The translations under genes and the position numbers were made by a program. The notes beneath the pieces are model-generated. The model was not told where the DNA came from. It did not search any database and saw nothing but the letters and a program-made list of their open reading frames with translations. A stretch of 64,000 bases of DNA, taken from the NCBI RefSeq assembly GCF_005862305.2, contig NZ_CP054021.1, positions 558,001-622,000 on the forward strand, given 5' to 3'. The DNA is from Rhizobium indicum. Lineage in GTDB: Bacteria > Pseudomonadota > Alphaproteobacteria > Rhizobiales > Rhizobiaceae. Positions 27,602 to 36,092 of the stretch are shown here, one piece after another (the first letter of the stretch is position 1; the number at the start of each line of letters is the position of its first letter).

Positions 27602-29086
27602 TTATTCGGCGCTTTCGTCAGCCGCCTTCTTCTTCGGAGCAGCCTTCTTCTTCGGTGCGGCTTCTTCGCCTTCACCGGCGTCAGTTGCTTCGGCCTTGGC
27701 GGCAGCCTTCTTCTTCGGTGCTGCCTTCTTGGTTTCGGCCTTCGCTTCGCCTTCTTCCTCGGCGAGCAGCTCTTCCTTGGTCACCTTCTTGTCGGTGACG
27801 TCGATTTCGGTCAGCAGGTGATCGATGACCTTCTCTTCGAAGATCGGCGCGCGGATCGAAGCGGCGGCACCCGGCTGGCTGCGGAAGAATTCGAGGATCT
27901 GCTTTTCCTGGCCCGGATACTGGCGCAGCTGATCGTAGATGGCGCGCTGCATCTCGTCTTCGCTGACTTCGACGCCGGCCTTTTCGCCGATTTCGGAGAG
28001 AACGAGACCGAGGCGAACGCGGCGCTCAGCGAGCGTCTTGTATTCCTCGCGAGCCTTCTCCTCGGTCGTGTCTTCATCCTCGAAGGTCTTGCCGGACTGG
28101 GCGAGGTCGTTGTTCACCTGGCTCCAGATGCCGTTATATTCGGCGTCGACGAGCGAGTTCGGGGTCTCGAACTTGTACATCTCGTCAAGCTGGTCGAGGA
28201 TCTGACGCTTCAGCTTCTGGCGGGTCAGCGAGCCGTACTGCGATTCGATCTGGCCACGGACGATTTCCTTCAGACGGTCGGCCGATTCGATGCCGAGCTT
28301 GGAGGCGAGTTCGTCGTTGATCTCGACATCGGCAGGTGCGGCGACTTCCTTGACTGACACGTCGAAGGTCGCTTCCTTGCCGGCGAGGTTCTTGGCCGGG
28401 TAGTCGGCCGGGAACGTCACGGTGATGGTCTTCTCGGCGCCGGCCTTGACGCCGACGAGCTGGTCTTCGAAGCCCGGAATGAAGCGGCCGGAGCCGAGCA
28501 CAAGTTCGGCGCCCTGGTCGGTGCCGCCCTCGAAGGCTTCACCGTCGACCTTGCCGACGTAATCCATGGTGATGCGGTCGCCATTGGCGGCCTTGCCGGT
28601 CTTGGTTTCGTAAGCGCGGGCGCTTTCGGCGACCTTCAGGACCTGCTCGTTGACTTCGTCGTCCGAGATGTCGATGACTTCGCGCGTGACCTTGATGCCC
28701 TTGACTGACTTCAGTTCGATCGGCGGCAGCACTTCATAGGAGAGCGTGAATTCGAAATCCTGCTCGGCTGCGAGGATCTTGTCGGCTTCGTCCTTGTCTT
28801 CCGTCATGGCGATTTCCGGCTGCGTGGCCGACTTCTCGCCGCGGCTGGACAGGATGGCTGCCGGCTGCTCGCGGACGATCTCGTTGACGAGGTCGGCCAT
28901 GATCGACTTGCCGTAGACCTTCTTCAGGTGAGCAGCGGGTACCTTGCCCGGACGGAAGCCGTTGATGCGAACTTTGTCCTTCACATCGGCAAGACGCTCA
29001 TTCATCTTGTCTTGCATGTCCTTGGCCGGGATAACGACCTTGATTTCGCGCTTCAGCCCTTCAGCGAGCGTTTCGATAACCTGCAT
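27602..29086 (-). CDS. tig: Trigger factor
   Basis: 494 aa ribosome-associated chaperone and peptidyl-prolyl isomerase. N-terminal ribosome-binding domain with the signature [19 protein letters not shown] (family G-F-R-x-G-x-x-P), PPIase domain ([31 protein letters not shown]), and the C-terminal arms. A tail of about 50 residues rich in Lys and Ala (repeats of APKKKAA) extends the usual 430-450 residue protein; it is encoded by an imperfect repeat at 27605-27760. Monocistronic, with a terminator after it and tRNA-Leu upstream on the same strand. Confidence 0.97.
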   Translation of the reverse strand: MQVIETLAEGLKREIKVVIPAKDMQDKMNERLADVKDKVRINGFRPGKVPAAHLKKVYGKSIMADLVNEIVREQPAAILSSRGEKSATQPEIAMTEDKDEADKILAAEQDFEFTLSYEVLPPIELKSVKGIKVTREVIDISDDEVNEQVLKVAESARAYETKTGKAANGDRITMDYVGKVDGEAFEGGTDQGAELVLGSGRFIPGFEDQLVGVKAGAEKTITVTFPADYPAKNLAGKEATFDVSVKEVAAPADVEINDELASKLGIESADRLKEIVRGQIESQYGSLTRQKLKRQILDQLDEMYKFETPNSLVDAEYNGIWSQVNNDLAQSGKTFEDEDTTEEKAREEYKTLAERRVRLGLVLSEIGEKAGVEVSEDEMQRAIYDQLRQYPGQEKQILEFFRSQPGAAASIRAPIFEEKVIDHLLTEIDVTDKKVTKEELLAEEEGEAKAETKKAAPKKKAAAKAEATDAGEGEEAAPKKKAAPKKKAADESAE

Positions 29087-29286
29087 GTCTTCCTACCTTC
29101 ATTTCGTGGCGGCCGTGCCCAGACGCCGTTCGTTTCGATGAGCACGACGCCGGCGATCCTGCCGCGCGTGGCTTTTCCCAATTCCATATCATTCCGCCCA
29201 AAGCGGAATGGCACTCGCGGGTTATTCGGGACAACTCTCAATTGTTCTGGAACAACCGATTCTTAGTCTCCCGCCTGCAAACAGCT

Positions 29287-29371
<85 letters not shown>

Positions 29372-29426
29372 GTTCACAAAACCGCATGCCTATGCCTGCG
29401 CATGAGGCCTTCCGGAGCGCGGCGTC

Positions 29427-29454
29427 TCTATATCACCCGATTTGGTCGAGGCAA
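29427..29454 (-). promoter_or_regulatory. Possible promoter of tRNA-Leu
   Basis: On the minus strand TTGCCT (29449-29454), 16-bp spacer, TATAGA (29427-29432), with a start near 29420 and a leader of about 50 nt before the tRNA. Confidence 0.45.
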
Positions 29455-29524
29455 AGGAAAAATGAACGGCAAATGACAGGGGATTTGCAGCCCCGGAACC
29501 GCCCTGCCCCGAAGTGTGACCGGA

Positions 29525-30115
29525 TCAGTAGAGCGGCTCGTCGTAAACCGGCTTGCCGTCAACGAGAAGGCTGCGAATCTGTGCGCTTCCATCAGGGGAA
29601 ACACGCACTGCGATGGCGACGTTGCCGTCATTGCGGGCCTCCTCGATCGGCTTGCCCTCGCCTTCAGGAACGTAGTAGCGCTCGATGCCGTATTCGACAC
29701 GCATGCTGTCGCCGGCGGCAAGTCCGCCACTATAAAACGGCTGGCTGCGCAGGATGACGGACTCCGGCTGCGGAGGCAGTTCGTGAAAGGACGATTCGGT
29801 CACCGTCCAGAAACCGTCCTCCTGCTTCTTCAACCGGACCCACAACACCCGTTCGCCGGCCTCGGCCGGAATGCCGCCGGAAACCGTCTGCACCGGCACC
29901 GAGGAAATGTCGTAGTTCAAGACGACATAGTCGCCGCGCAGGAAATCGCGCGGATCGACGGGCGCCGTCTTCAGCAGCACCTCGGCGCCATCGCTGAGGA
30001 TCGACGCCCGGCTCTGGATGATCGTGCCGAGGATGAGGGTCTGCAAACCGGCGACGATGATCGCCGAAAAGAGATAACCCTTGCCGGATTGCAGCTTTGC
30101 CATGAACGAGTTCAT
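29525..30115 (-). CDS. GDYXXLXY domain membrane protein
   Basis: 196 aa. One N-terminal transmembrane segment (YLFSAIIVAGLQTLILGTII) and a periplasmic domain carrying the family motif RGDYVVLNYDIS. Domain of unknown function, regularly found beside DUF2157. Its ATG overlaps the stop of the DUF2157 gene (ATGA), so the two are translationally coupled and probably form a membrane complex. Confidence 0.85.
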   Translation of the reverse strand: MNSFMAKLQSGKGYLFSAIIVAGLQTLILGTIIQSRASILSDGAEVLLKTAPVDPRDFLRGDYVVLNYDISSVPVQTVSGGIPAEAGERVLWVRLKKQEDGFWTVTESSFHELPPQPESVILRSQPFYSGGLAAGDSMRVEYGIERYYVPEGEGKPIEEARNDGNVAIAVRVSPDGSAQIRSLLVDGKPVYDEPLY

Positions 30116-31215
30116 GCCCGCTCCCCCTGTGCATTCGCCGAAAAACGCCGTTCAAGACGGATGACCATCCAGGCGACAAGTGCCACCACGAGACCGGAGA
30201 ACAGGAAGAGGCTCGACGTGCCGAGGATCGAGCCGACGGTGACGGAGGCGAGATAGAGCATCTCCGCGGCAAAGGTCGCATAGGCGAGATATCGCACCGC
30301 GCCATTATCCCTGCCACGCAGGACGATTGCCAGCACGGAAGCGGCAAGCGTCGCCACTCCGAGCACCACCAGCCCCCAGCCGTCCTCGATCTCGATATGC
30401 AGCAGCAGAAAGCCGATTACGGCGACGAGGAAGCTGTAGAAGGCAGGAGCCGCACCGGCGCTTCTGACCAAGGAGGCAATAGGCCGGAGCGGCAACGCCG
30501 TCAGGACGAAGGCCGCCATGCCACCGATCGCAAAGGCAAGCGCCACGGCGATCTCCTCATAAAGAGTATAGAGCCAGGCAAGCCAGCCGATCAGCAGCAG
30601 ATAGGCCAGATGGCGGCCCCGCTCGGCGCCGGTATAGCGCACCAGCCCGATGACGATCACCGCCATGACGGGCGCCATCCAGGGGTCGAACCCTATCCAA
30701 TGCGTATCGTAATTCTCAAGATAGACGGCAAACGACGCCCAGGAGAGGAAGCCGGCGACGACGGCCACGGCGCCCGAACGGAACAGGATCGCCGAGATCG
30801 TCGCAATCGCGAACCAGAGATACATCACCGTCTGCTCGTCGCCGGAGAGATGATACATCTGCCCGACCAGCGAGATGGCGCCGCCGAAACTCATCGCGCC
30901 GATGACCAGCAAGCCGCCTGCGGCGGCTGTCGCACCGCGGGCAAGCATCCGGGCGGCGGCGATATGCACCACCCAGATCAGGGCAAAGATGCCCCCCACG
31001 CGCACCAGGCGCGGGATGGCCTCCCAGTTGGAGGCGACGACCAGCAGGATGGCGGCTGCAAGCAGCACCGCCGCCAGCGCCATCAGCACCCTGCCGAGGC
31101 TGAAGCTTGCCGGGCGGCTGTCATATTCGGCGAGAAGCGCACCTGCCGTTTCCTGTCCGAGCAGGCCCTTGCCCACCCAGAGCGAGAGATCCCGCTCCAA
31201 TCTGCCGCGATACAT
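30112..31215 (-). CDS. DUF2157 polytopic membrane protein
   Basis: 367 aa from the ATG at 31215 (MYRGRLERDLSLWVGKGLL); a longer frame to 31326 adds cysteine-rich residues unlike the family. A short soluble N-terminal part (about 40 residues) is followed by about 11 hydrophobic segments, typical of DUF2157. Function is unknown. It makes a coupled pair with the GDYXXLXY gene. Confidence 0.86.
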   Translation of the reverse strand: MYRGRLERDLSLWVGKGLLGQETAGALLAEYDSRPASFSLGRVLMALAAVLLAAAILLVVASNWEAIPRLVRVGGIFALIWVVHIAAARMLARGATAAAGGLLVIGAMSFGGAISLVGQMYHLSGDEQTVMYLWFAIATISAILFRSGAVAVVAGFLSWASFAVYLENYDTHWIGFDPWMAPVMAVIVIGLVRYTGAERGRHLAYLLLIGWLAWLYTLYEEIAVALAFAIGGMAAFVLTALPLRPIASLVRSAGAAPAFYSFLVAVIGFLLLHIEIEDGWGLVVLGVATLAASVLAIVLRGRDNGAVRYLAYATFAAEMLYLASVTVGSILGTSSLFLFSGLVVALVAWMVIRLERRFSANAQGERA

Positions 31216-31430
31216 GCTCAACCCCTCGATTTCCGTAACGCCGACTGCGGCGCTGCGGCTCACGCCGTTATAGACGCAGCACGGGTGTCCGCAAACGCTC
31301 TTGCGACAAATATACAAGTTCCTCATTGGTCTAAATAGTATCGAGTGTTAACCGGCCGCTAACGTCAGAAGCGCTAATATAAGCCTATGGACGGAGAGGT
31401 ATGCGATCCTTGCATATCCCCCATGAATTT

Positions 31431-31465
31431 ATTGCACTGCACAATAGTCATTAGTCATACTATTG
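31431..31465 (+). promoter_or_regulatory. LysR-type box and -10 element in front of the NfeR1-like sRNA
   Basis: ATTGCACTGCACAAT (31431-31445) has inverted ATTG/CAAT ends (T-N11-A pattern). A -10-like CTATTG follows at 31460-31465, exactly 29 bp from box start to -10, the same spacing as at 32435/32464. Transcription would start near 31472. Confidence 0.6.
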
Positions 31466-31471
31466 ATCACA

Positions 31472-31660
31472 CATCGAAGCACGGGGATGGCGCCCCGGCC
31501 CGGCATCAGCCGGACGCCCGCGGATGCTTTGTCCGTGACGAGATTCGCAGTTGCGCACTCCTCCTCCCAGCGCGCTGCGATAGACTGGCAACACTCCTCC
31601 TCCCAGTTGTCAGTCACCATAACACGCCCGCCGGATCCTCCCCCGGCGGGCGTTTTTGTT
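31472..31660 (+). ncRNA. nfeR1: Anti-Shine-Dalgarno sRNA of the alpha-r14 / NfeR1 type
   Basis: Three hairpins expose CU-rich loops. The first has ACTCCTCCTCCCA (31557-31569) between CGCAG..GCGC and GCGC..CTGCG; the second has the same 13 bases (31593-31605) between CTGGCAAC and GTTGTCAG; the third is the terminator with TCCTCCCCC in its loop. Repeated CCUCCUCCC loops are the hallmark of the rhizobial NfeR1 (alpha-r14) sRNA, which pairs with ribosome binding sites of transporter mRNAs. That RNA is about 123 nt in S. meliloti, which would place the 5' end near 31537; a start near 31472 is suggested by the promoter, so a longer primary transcript or processing is possible. The exact 5' end is unknown. 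Confidence 0.82.
31625..31660 (+). terminator. Rho-independent terminator of the NfeR1-like sRNA
   Basis: CGCCCGCCGG (31625-31634), loop ATCCTCCC, CCGGCGGGCG (31643-31652), then TTTTTGTT. The loop itself carries a third anti-SD-like motif. Confidence 0.92.
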
Positions 31661-32087
31661 TAGCCAAAGCTTCATTAAAGCCTTGGCAATGAGAGGATTT
31701 TCGTCGCGTGGCGCCATCAATGCCGCATTGTCGTCACACCGCCCCACCAACCCTGCGAAGAGATGGGCGGCTTCCGATCCGAAACAGAACGCCTCTTTAC
31801 AGCGGATGGACGGGCGGAACCATCGGAGCAAGCAGCGTTTTCCGGAGTGGCACCCCCTTCGTCCCTCCAAACCAAACTGCTTTTTCAAAAGTCATTCTGC
31901 CTATTCGTTGACCAAAAAGCGGTAAGTCTGCGTCAAATACCTCTTGAGCATTGCATAACTCGCATAGGTGATCTGAAAACTTGGCTGTTTTAGTCTTTCG
32001 CGTCGCAACATATATTCCAGTCATCAAATAGAGGTCAGCGCCGATCGGTGGCTGCTGGCGGATGAAACCCTCGGAAAGGGGCTTAAC
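31661..32087. other. Intergenic stretch without a recognised gene
   Basis: Short frames here (for example minus 31797-32204 and plus 31656-31925) have no family-like features. The sequence is more A/T-rich than the flanks. CATATA at 32009-32014 may be the -10 of the DUF1127 gene that follows, but no convincing -35 is seen. ATTGCATAACTCGCA at 31950 shares only the left half of the LysR-type box. Confidence 0.5.
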
Positions 32088-32234
32088 ATGAACTTCTCTC
32101 GCTCTTTCAATAACTGGCGCAAGTATCGTCAGACCGTCACGGAACTCGGCCGCATGACCAACCGCGAATTGCACGATCTCGGCATCGACCGTTCGGACAT
32201 CCATCGTGTTGCCCGTGAGGCTTCTGCCCGCTAA
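32088..32234 (+). CDS. DUF1127 microprotein (first copy)
   Basis: 48 aa (MNFSRSFNNWRKYRQTVTEL...). The DUF1127 pattern is clear: basic amphipathic N-terminus with W-R-x-Y-R, then ELGRMTNRELHDLGIDRSDI (L-x-x-L-x-D-I/L-G-I-x-R-x-D-I). Such small proteins in Rhizobiales affect RNA handling, phosphate or carbon metabolism and are often under stress or LysR-type control. GGAAAGGGG lies about 8 bp before the ATG. A terminator follows within 50 bp, so it is a one-gene unit. Confidence 0.88.
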   Translation: MNFSRSFNNWRKYRQTVTELGRMTNRELHDLGIDRSDIHRVAREASAR

Positions 32235-32281
32235 TTCAGGCGGTTGACTGCTCCTTACGAGCAGATCGTCTTTGATTGAAA

Positions 32282-32310
32282 CGCCCGCTGTCTCCCACAG
32301 CGGGCGTTTT
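32282..32310 (+). terminator. Rho-independent terminator after the first DUF1127 gene
   Basis: CGCCCGCTGT (32282-32291), loop CTCCC, ACAGCGGGCG (32297-32306), then TTTT. Confidence 0.9.
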
Positions 32311-32434
32311 CATTTGTCTGCATGCGGCTGCCGCGGCGGTAGCAGGTTTTTCCGTCTCATTAGCCCGCTCAAAAAATATCCGCTGCTTAATTGAAGAGCA
32401 TCATCGTGCACAATTGCATGGCAGACGCCTTTTA

Positions 32435-32469
32435 TTTGCACTGCACAATTGGACGGTTCTCGCCTATAT
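32435..32469 (+). promoter_or_regulatory. LysR-type box and -10 element in front of the second DUF1127 gene
   Basis: TTTGCACTGCACAAT (32435-32449) differs at one base from the box before the sRNA. CTATAT at 32464-32469 matches the rhizobial -10, 29 bp from the box start, the same as at 31431. A second half-site, GTGCACAATT (32406-32415), lies 35 bp upstream of CTGCACAATT. Confidence 0.65.
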
Positions 32470-32528
32470 AAACATCAACCGCAGAGAGACAGGCGATCCC
32501 GCCGTCCCGCGGACATAGGAAGAAGACA

Positions 32529-32672
32529 ATGAACCCGATCCGCATTGCAAGAAGCTGGCTCAGCTACCGTCGTACGCTCAATGAACTCGGCGGCCTTTCC
32601 AACCAGACCCTGTCCGATATCGGCGTCAGCCGCTACGACATCCGGAATATCGCATCCCGCTCGTTCCGCTAA
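32529..32672 (+). CDS. DUF1127 microprotein (second copy)
   Basis: 47 aa (MNPIRIARSWLSYRRTLNEL...). It shares the DUF1127 layout with the copy at 32088: W-x-x-Y-R, NELGGLSNQTLSDIGVSRYDI. AGGAAG lies 6 bp before the ATG. It is preceded by a LysR-type box with a good -10 and followed by a terminator, so it is a separately regulated unit. The two copies share about half their residues and are ancient rather than recent paralogues. Confidence 0.9.
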   Translation: MNPIRIARSWLSYRRTLNELGGLSNQTLSDIGVSRYDIRNIASRSFR

Positions 32673-32694
32673 TAGCGAGTACGATGCTTCCAAG

Positions 32695-32718
32695 ACGGCG
32701 CCCCAGGGCGCCGTTTTT
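32695..32718 (+). terminator. Rho-independent terminator after the second DUF1127 gene
   Basis: ACGGCGCC (32695-32702), loop CCAG, GGCGCCGT (32707-32714), T-run to 32718. It isolates trmFO from the DUF1127 transcript. Confidence 0.9.
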
Positions 32719-32765
32719 GATTCCAGGGTGTTGGATCGCACCTGCCGACATGATATCAGCCCGGA

Positions 32766-34199
32766 ATGAACACGATCTCCTCCTATTCCCCTATCCACGT
32801 CGTCGGCGGCGGGCTTGCCGGTTCGGAAGCCGCCTGGCAGATCGCCAGTTCCGGCGTTCCGGTCATCCTGCATGAAATGCGCGGGGTGCGCGGCACGGAT
32901 GCGCACAAGACCGACGGCCTTGCCGAACTCGTCTGCTCCAATTCCTTCCGGTCCGATGATGCGACCAGCAATGCCGTCGGCGTCATCCATGCCGAGATGC
33001 GTATGGCGGGCTCGCTGATCATGGCCGCTGCCGACCGGTGCCAGGTACCGGCCGGTGGTGCGCTCGCCGTCGATCGCGATGGCTTCTCCGAGGCGGTGAC
33101 CAAAGCGGTCCATGACCACCCGCTCATCACCGTCGTGCGTGAAGAGGTCACCGGCCTGCCACCAAGTGACTGGGATCTTGCCATCGTCGCCACCGGACCG
33201 CTGACGGCGCCGTCGCTCGCGAGCGCCATCCAGACGGAAACCGGCGAGGATTCGCTCGCCTTCTTCGACGCTATCGCGCCGATCGTCTATCGCGAGAGCA
33301 TCGACATGGATATCTGCTGGTATCAGTCGCGCTACGACAAGGTCGGGCCCGGCGGCACCGGCAAGGATTACATCAACTGCCCGATGGACGAGACGCAGTA
33401 CAATGCCTTCGTCGACGCGCTGATCGCGGGCGACACGGTCGGCTTCAAGGAATGGGAGGGCACGCCTTATTTCGACGGCTGCCTGCCGATCGAGGTGATG
33501 GCCGAACGCGGCCGCGAGACGCTGCGCCATGGACCGATGAAGCCGATGGGGCTGACGAACGCGCATAATCCGACGGTCAAGGCCTATGCCGTCGTGCAGC
33601 TGCGGCAGGACAATGCGCTCGGCACGCTCTATAATATGGTCGGCTTCCAGACGAAGCTGAAATACGGTGCGCAGGCCGACATCTTTCGGATGATCCCGGG
33701 CCTCGAGAATGCCGAATTCGCCCGTCTCGGCGGTCTGCACCGCAATACCTATATCAACTCCCCCACCCTGCTCGACCCGTCGCTGACGCTGAAATCGCGG
33801 CCCGGCCTGCGTTTTGCCGGACAGATCACCGGCTGCGAGGGTTATGTGGAAAGCGCCAGCGTCGGGCTGATGGCCGGGCGTTTCGCCGCCGCCGAACGCA
33901 AGGGCGAGGCGATTTCGCTACCCCCGGCGACGACGGCGCTCGGCTCGCTGCTTGGTCATATTACCGGTGGGCACCTCGTCACCGACGAGGAGCCGGGCAA
34001 ACGATCGTTCCAGCCGATGAACATCAATTTCGGGCTGTTTCCGGAGCTCCAGCCGGGTTCGATCGTCAAACCCGAAGGCGTCAAGCGCTTTCGTGGCAAG
34101 GACAAGACGATCATGAAGCGGCAGCTGATCGCGCGGCGCGCGCTTGCCGACTGCGCGGCCTGGCTCGGTCAAGAATCCACGCTTGCCGAAAGCGCCTGA
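32766..34199 (+). CDS. trmFO: Methylenetetrahydrofolate--tRNA-(uracil-5-)-methyltransferase
   Basis: 477 aa flavoenzyme that makes 5-methyluridine at position 54 of tRNA with methylene-THF as carbon donor and FADH2 as reductant. FAD-binding [18 protein letters not shown] at the N-terminus, [15 protein letters not shown], the catalytic-cysteine region (DINCPM-like segment [12 protein letters not shown]), and [20 protein letters not shown] near the C-terminus, all signatures of the family. It is the only plus-strand gene near this block and is separated from DUF1127 by a terminator. Confidence 0.95.
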   Translation: MNTISSYSPIHVVGGGLAGSEAAWQIASSGVPVILHEMRGVRGTDAHKTDGLAELVCSNSFRSDDATSNAVGVIHAEMRMAGSLIMAAADRCQVPAGGALAVDRDGFSEAVTKAVHDHPLITVVREEVTGLPPSDWDLAIVATGPLTAPSLASAIQTETGEDSLAFFDAIAPIVYRESIDMDICWYQSRYDKVGPGGTGKDYINCPMDETQYNAFVDALIAGDTVGFKEWEGTPYFDGCLPIEVMAERGRETLRHGPMKPMGLTNAHNPTVKAYAVVQLRQDNALGTLYNMVGFQTKLKYGAQADIFRMIPGLENAEFARLGGLHRNTYINSPTLLDPSLTLKSRPGLRFAGQITGCEGYVESASVGLMAGRFAAAERKGEAISLPPATTALGSLLGHITGGHLVTDEEPGKRSFQPMNINFGLFPELQPGSIVKPEGVKRFRGKDKTIMKRQLIARRALADCAAWLGQESTLAESA

Positions 34200-34209
34200 C
34201 CGGCGTTTT

Positions 34210-34301
34210 CAAGCGCGTCGCATCGCGCATGCGACCGCTTGACGTCTTTGCTTTTGTGCATGTCGACCTCCCAAACCGATGCACAATTTTGGGCGACATG
34301 C
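34210..34301 (+). repeat. RIME-like intergenic element
   Basis: Two palindromic parts: CAAGCGCGTCGCAT ... GACCGCTTG, then TGCATGTCGACCTCCCAAA ... TTTTGGGCGACATGCA. The order and spacing match the copies at 39.2, 40.2 and 56.7 kb. It reaches the last codons of the neighbouring minus-strand gene. Confidence 0.75.
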
Positions 34302-34302
34302 A

Positions 34303-34770
34303 TTACTGCTTGTTCGCCGCCGAAATATTGCCGGGCAGCAGGTCCTTATCCGGCTCGGCGATATAATTGCCGAGCAGCCAGAGCGAAACCTCCGAGGCTT
34401 CCTTGGCGGAAGCGAATTCGAAATCGCCGTTGTGATGGGGTGCATCGAGGAAGTCGATCACCAGTCCTCTGCCCGTTTCCGAGCCGACGACGCGCACCCG
34501 ACCAGGCTCGATCACGTGGCAGGAGAAATGGCGCGACATGTTGCGCATGAAGCCGGCCTTGTTGTCGTGCAGGCGCACAAAGACGGCCTGGCCGTTTTCC
34601 GTCGCCTGCAGCTGACGGATCGCCTCGTTCGGAAAGGCACGGCCGAACTCGATGATGGCGAGGCCCGTGTCATGCAGGCCATCTTCCTTGTTCTGCGCGG
34701 CCATACGCGTTGCCACGAAAGCAAAGAAAATGACGATGGCGAAAAGGACGCACCAGACGATAATGCCCAC
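34303..34770 (-). CDS. Hypothetical protein with one membrane segment
   Basis: 155 aa from a GTG at 34770, chosen because GGAG lies 7 bp upstream and the hydrophobic segment (GIIVWCVLFAIVIFFAFVA) follows directly; a longer frame to 34893 overlaps the next gene. The rest is a soluble domain, probably periplasmic (EFGRAFPNEAIRQLQATENGQAVFVRLHDNKAGFMRN; quoted only as a landmark in pieces FGRAFPNEAIRQL and NKAGFMRNMS). Conserved in rhizobia as far as I recall; function unknown. Confidence 0.7.
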   Translation of the reverse strand: MGIIVWCVLFAIVIFFAFVATRMAAQNKEDGLHDTGLAIIEFGRAFPNEAIRQLQATENGQAVFVRLHDNKAGFMRNMSRHFSCHVIEPGRVRVVGSETGRGLVIDFLDAPHHNGDFEFASAKEASEVSLWLLGNYIAEPDKDLLPGNISAANKQ

Positions 34771-34841
34771 GCCGAGTCTCCGTTCAAAGTGTAGCGGTGG
34801 AAGCCTTGTAACGCGCGAGACTTGCGCGAATTTGACCGATA

Positions 34842-35699
34842 TCAGATTTTTCGGCGTGCGGCAGCCAGCCCCATCCGCAGCTGGCGGCGCCATTGCGGCG
34901 GCTGCAGCGGCCGGTCGAGCAGCAAGGCGCCGCGTTTCTGCGCCTTGACGAGCACCGGTTCGGCAAGCGTCGCCGGCAGGAAGGCTGGAAAGACGGTCGG
35001 CGCAATCGGCCCCGCCGCCCTCGCCTTTGCCAGATGTTCGCGACCGAGGCCGGCAAAAGCCTCGATGGCGGCAGAGATGCGCGGCCTGTCTTCGCCGACG
35101 AGGAAGGCATCGCGGTCGAGACCGGTGGCGGTAAGGATCTGCAGCGGAATATAGATCTGGCCGCGGCGGCGATGAAGCGGCATCAGGAGCAACAGCCCGG
35201 CGACCGCCTGGGCGACGCCGGCATGGCCGGCAGCGTCGGCCGAGCGTGCGGCCTCCTTCGGCGAAAGCACCAGGCTTGCGAGCTGAATCAGCGCCGATGC
35301 CGTTTCGCCGGCATAGCCTTCAAGCGAAAGACGTGTCTCCATCGGATCGTCATAGAGATCAAAGGTACGGGCCTCAATCATGTCGATCAGCGTCTTGCGT
35401 GGCAGGCGGTGCGTTTCGATGGCGATCAGAAGGGCTGCGGCGACGGGATTGGCCGCCGTCGAGCCGTGCGCGCTGCCTTCCAGAAGATCGTGCCAATATT
35501 GCAGCCGCACCTCACCGGGCAAGGGCTCGTGGACGAGATCGCGGATGCGGGCAAGCTCGGCATTGAAGGCGTAAAGAGCTGCAAGCGCGCCGCGCTTTTC
35601 CTCCGGTGACAGCAGACAGGCGAGATAGCGGTCGCGATCGCTGTCACGCAGCATCGCCAGGCAGATATCCTGGTTGGTCGCAATATGCGCTTCAGTCAT
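34842..35699 (-). CDS. Phytoene/squalene synthase-like protein, NDUFAF6 homologue
   Basis: 285 aa trans-isoprenyl diphosphate synthase fold of the squalene/phytoene synthase family. AALYAFNAELARIRD matches the first conserved region, but the aspartate-rich DxxxD motifs of true enzymes are altered (ARIRDLVHEP; YIPLQILTATGLDRD). This subgroup, in alphaproteobacteria and mitochondria (NDUFAF6), is linked to complex I assembly rather than carotenoid synthesis. It lies 2 bp after the Mth938-like gene and downstream of secDF. No carotenoid or hopanoid genes are nearby, which supports this reading. Confidence 0.8.
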   Translation of the reverse strand: MTEAHIATNQDICLAMLRDSDRDRYLACLLSPEEKRGALAALYAFNAELARIRDLVHEPLPGEVRLQYWHDLLEGSAHGSTAANPVAAALLIAIETHRLPRKTLIDMIEARTFDLYDDPMETRLSLEGYAGETASALIQLASLVLSPKEAARSADAAGHAGVAQAVAGLLLLMPLHRRRGQIYIPLQILTATGLDRDAFLVGEDRPRISAAIEAFAGLGREHLAKARAAGPIAPTVFPAFLPATLAEPVLVKAQKRGALLLDRPLQPPQWRRQLRMGLAAARRKI

Positions 35700-35701
35700 C
35701 G

Positions 35702-36088
35702 TCAGACCGCAATCAACGCCGCGGCGACGGCACGCTGCTCTGCGAGCATAATATTGAAGGTGCGCACTGCAGCCCCGGTGCTCATCGGATCGGAGGAGAT
35801 GCCGCGCGACTTCAGCGCCAGCCTCAATTCCTCGGGCAGACGGCGAAGCTCGGTTCCGGTACCGACGAGCAGAACCTCGATATCAGCGGCCTCATCCAGC
35901 ACCCGGCGAAAATTTTCAGGCGACAGCGGTTTCGACATGTCCATGTCCCAGCCATGAATGCCGGAGGGCAGGCAAAGGATCGAGCCGCGATGCGACATGT
36001 CGGCAAAACGAAAGCCGCCATTGCCGTATGCATCGATCGGAGCGCGCCCGGGGAAATGTGCGGCGCGGATTTCTATGCCTTTTGCCAT
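35702..36088 (-). CDS. Mth938-like domain protein, NDUFAF3 homologue
   Basis: 128 aa, one Mth938-like (DUF498) domain: GGFRFADMSHRGSILCLPSGIHGW, then VLLVGTGTELRRLPEELRLALKSRGIS and the end region MSTGAAVRTFNIMLAEQRAVAAALIAV. Mitochondrial NDUFAF3 belongs to this fold and acts early in complex I assembly. It starts 4 bp after the secDF stop and is followed 2 bp later by the NDUFAF6-like gene, an operon that looks functional. Confidence 0.85.
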   Translation of the reverse strand: MAKGIEIRAAHFPGRAPIDAYGNGGFRFADMSHRGSILCLPSGIHGWDMDMSKPLSPENFRRVLDEAADIEVLLVGTGTELRRLPEELRLALKSRGISSDPMSTGAAVRTFNIMLAEQRAVAAALIAV

Positions 36089-36092
36089 GTTT

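Noticed and set aside
29190..29210. Hairpin CATTCCGC/GCGGAATG between tRNA-Leu and tig
   Set aside because: No T-run on the minus strand, so not a terminator; may simply be part of the tig leader.
31656..31925. 89-aa plus-strand frame downstream of the sRNA
   Set aside because: Begins inside the terminator T-run, has no RBS and no family features.
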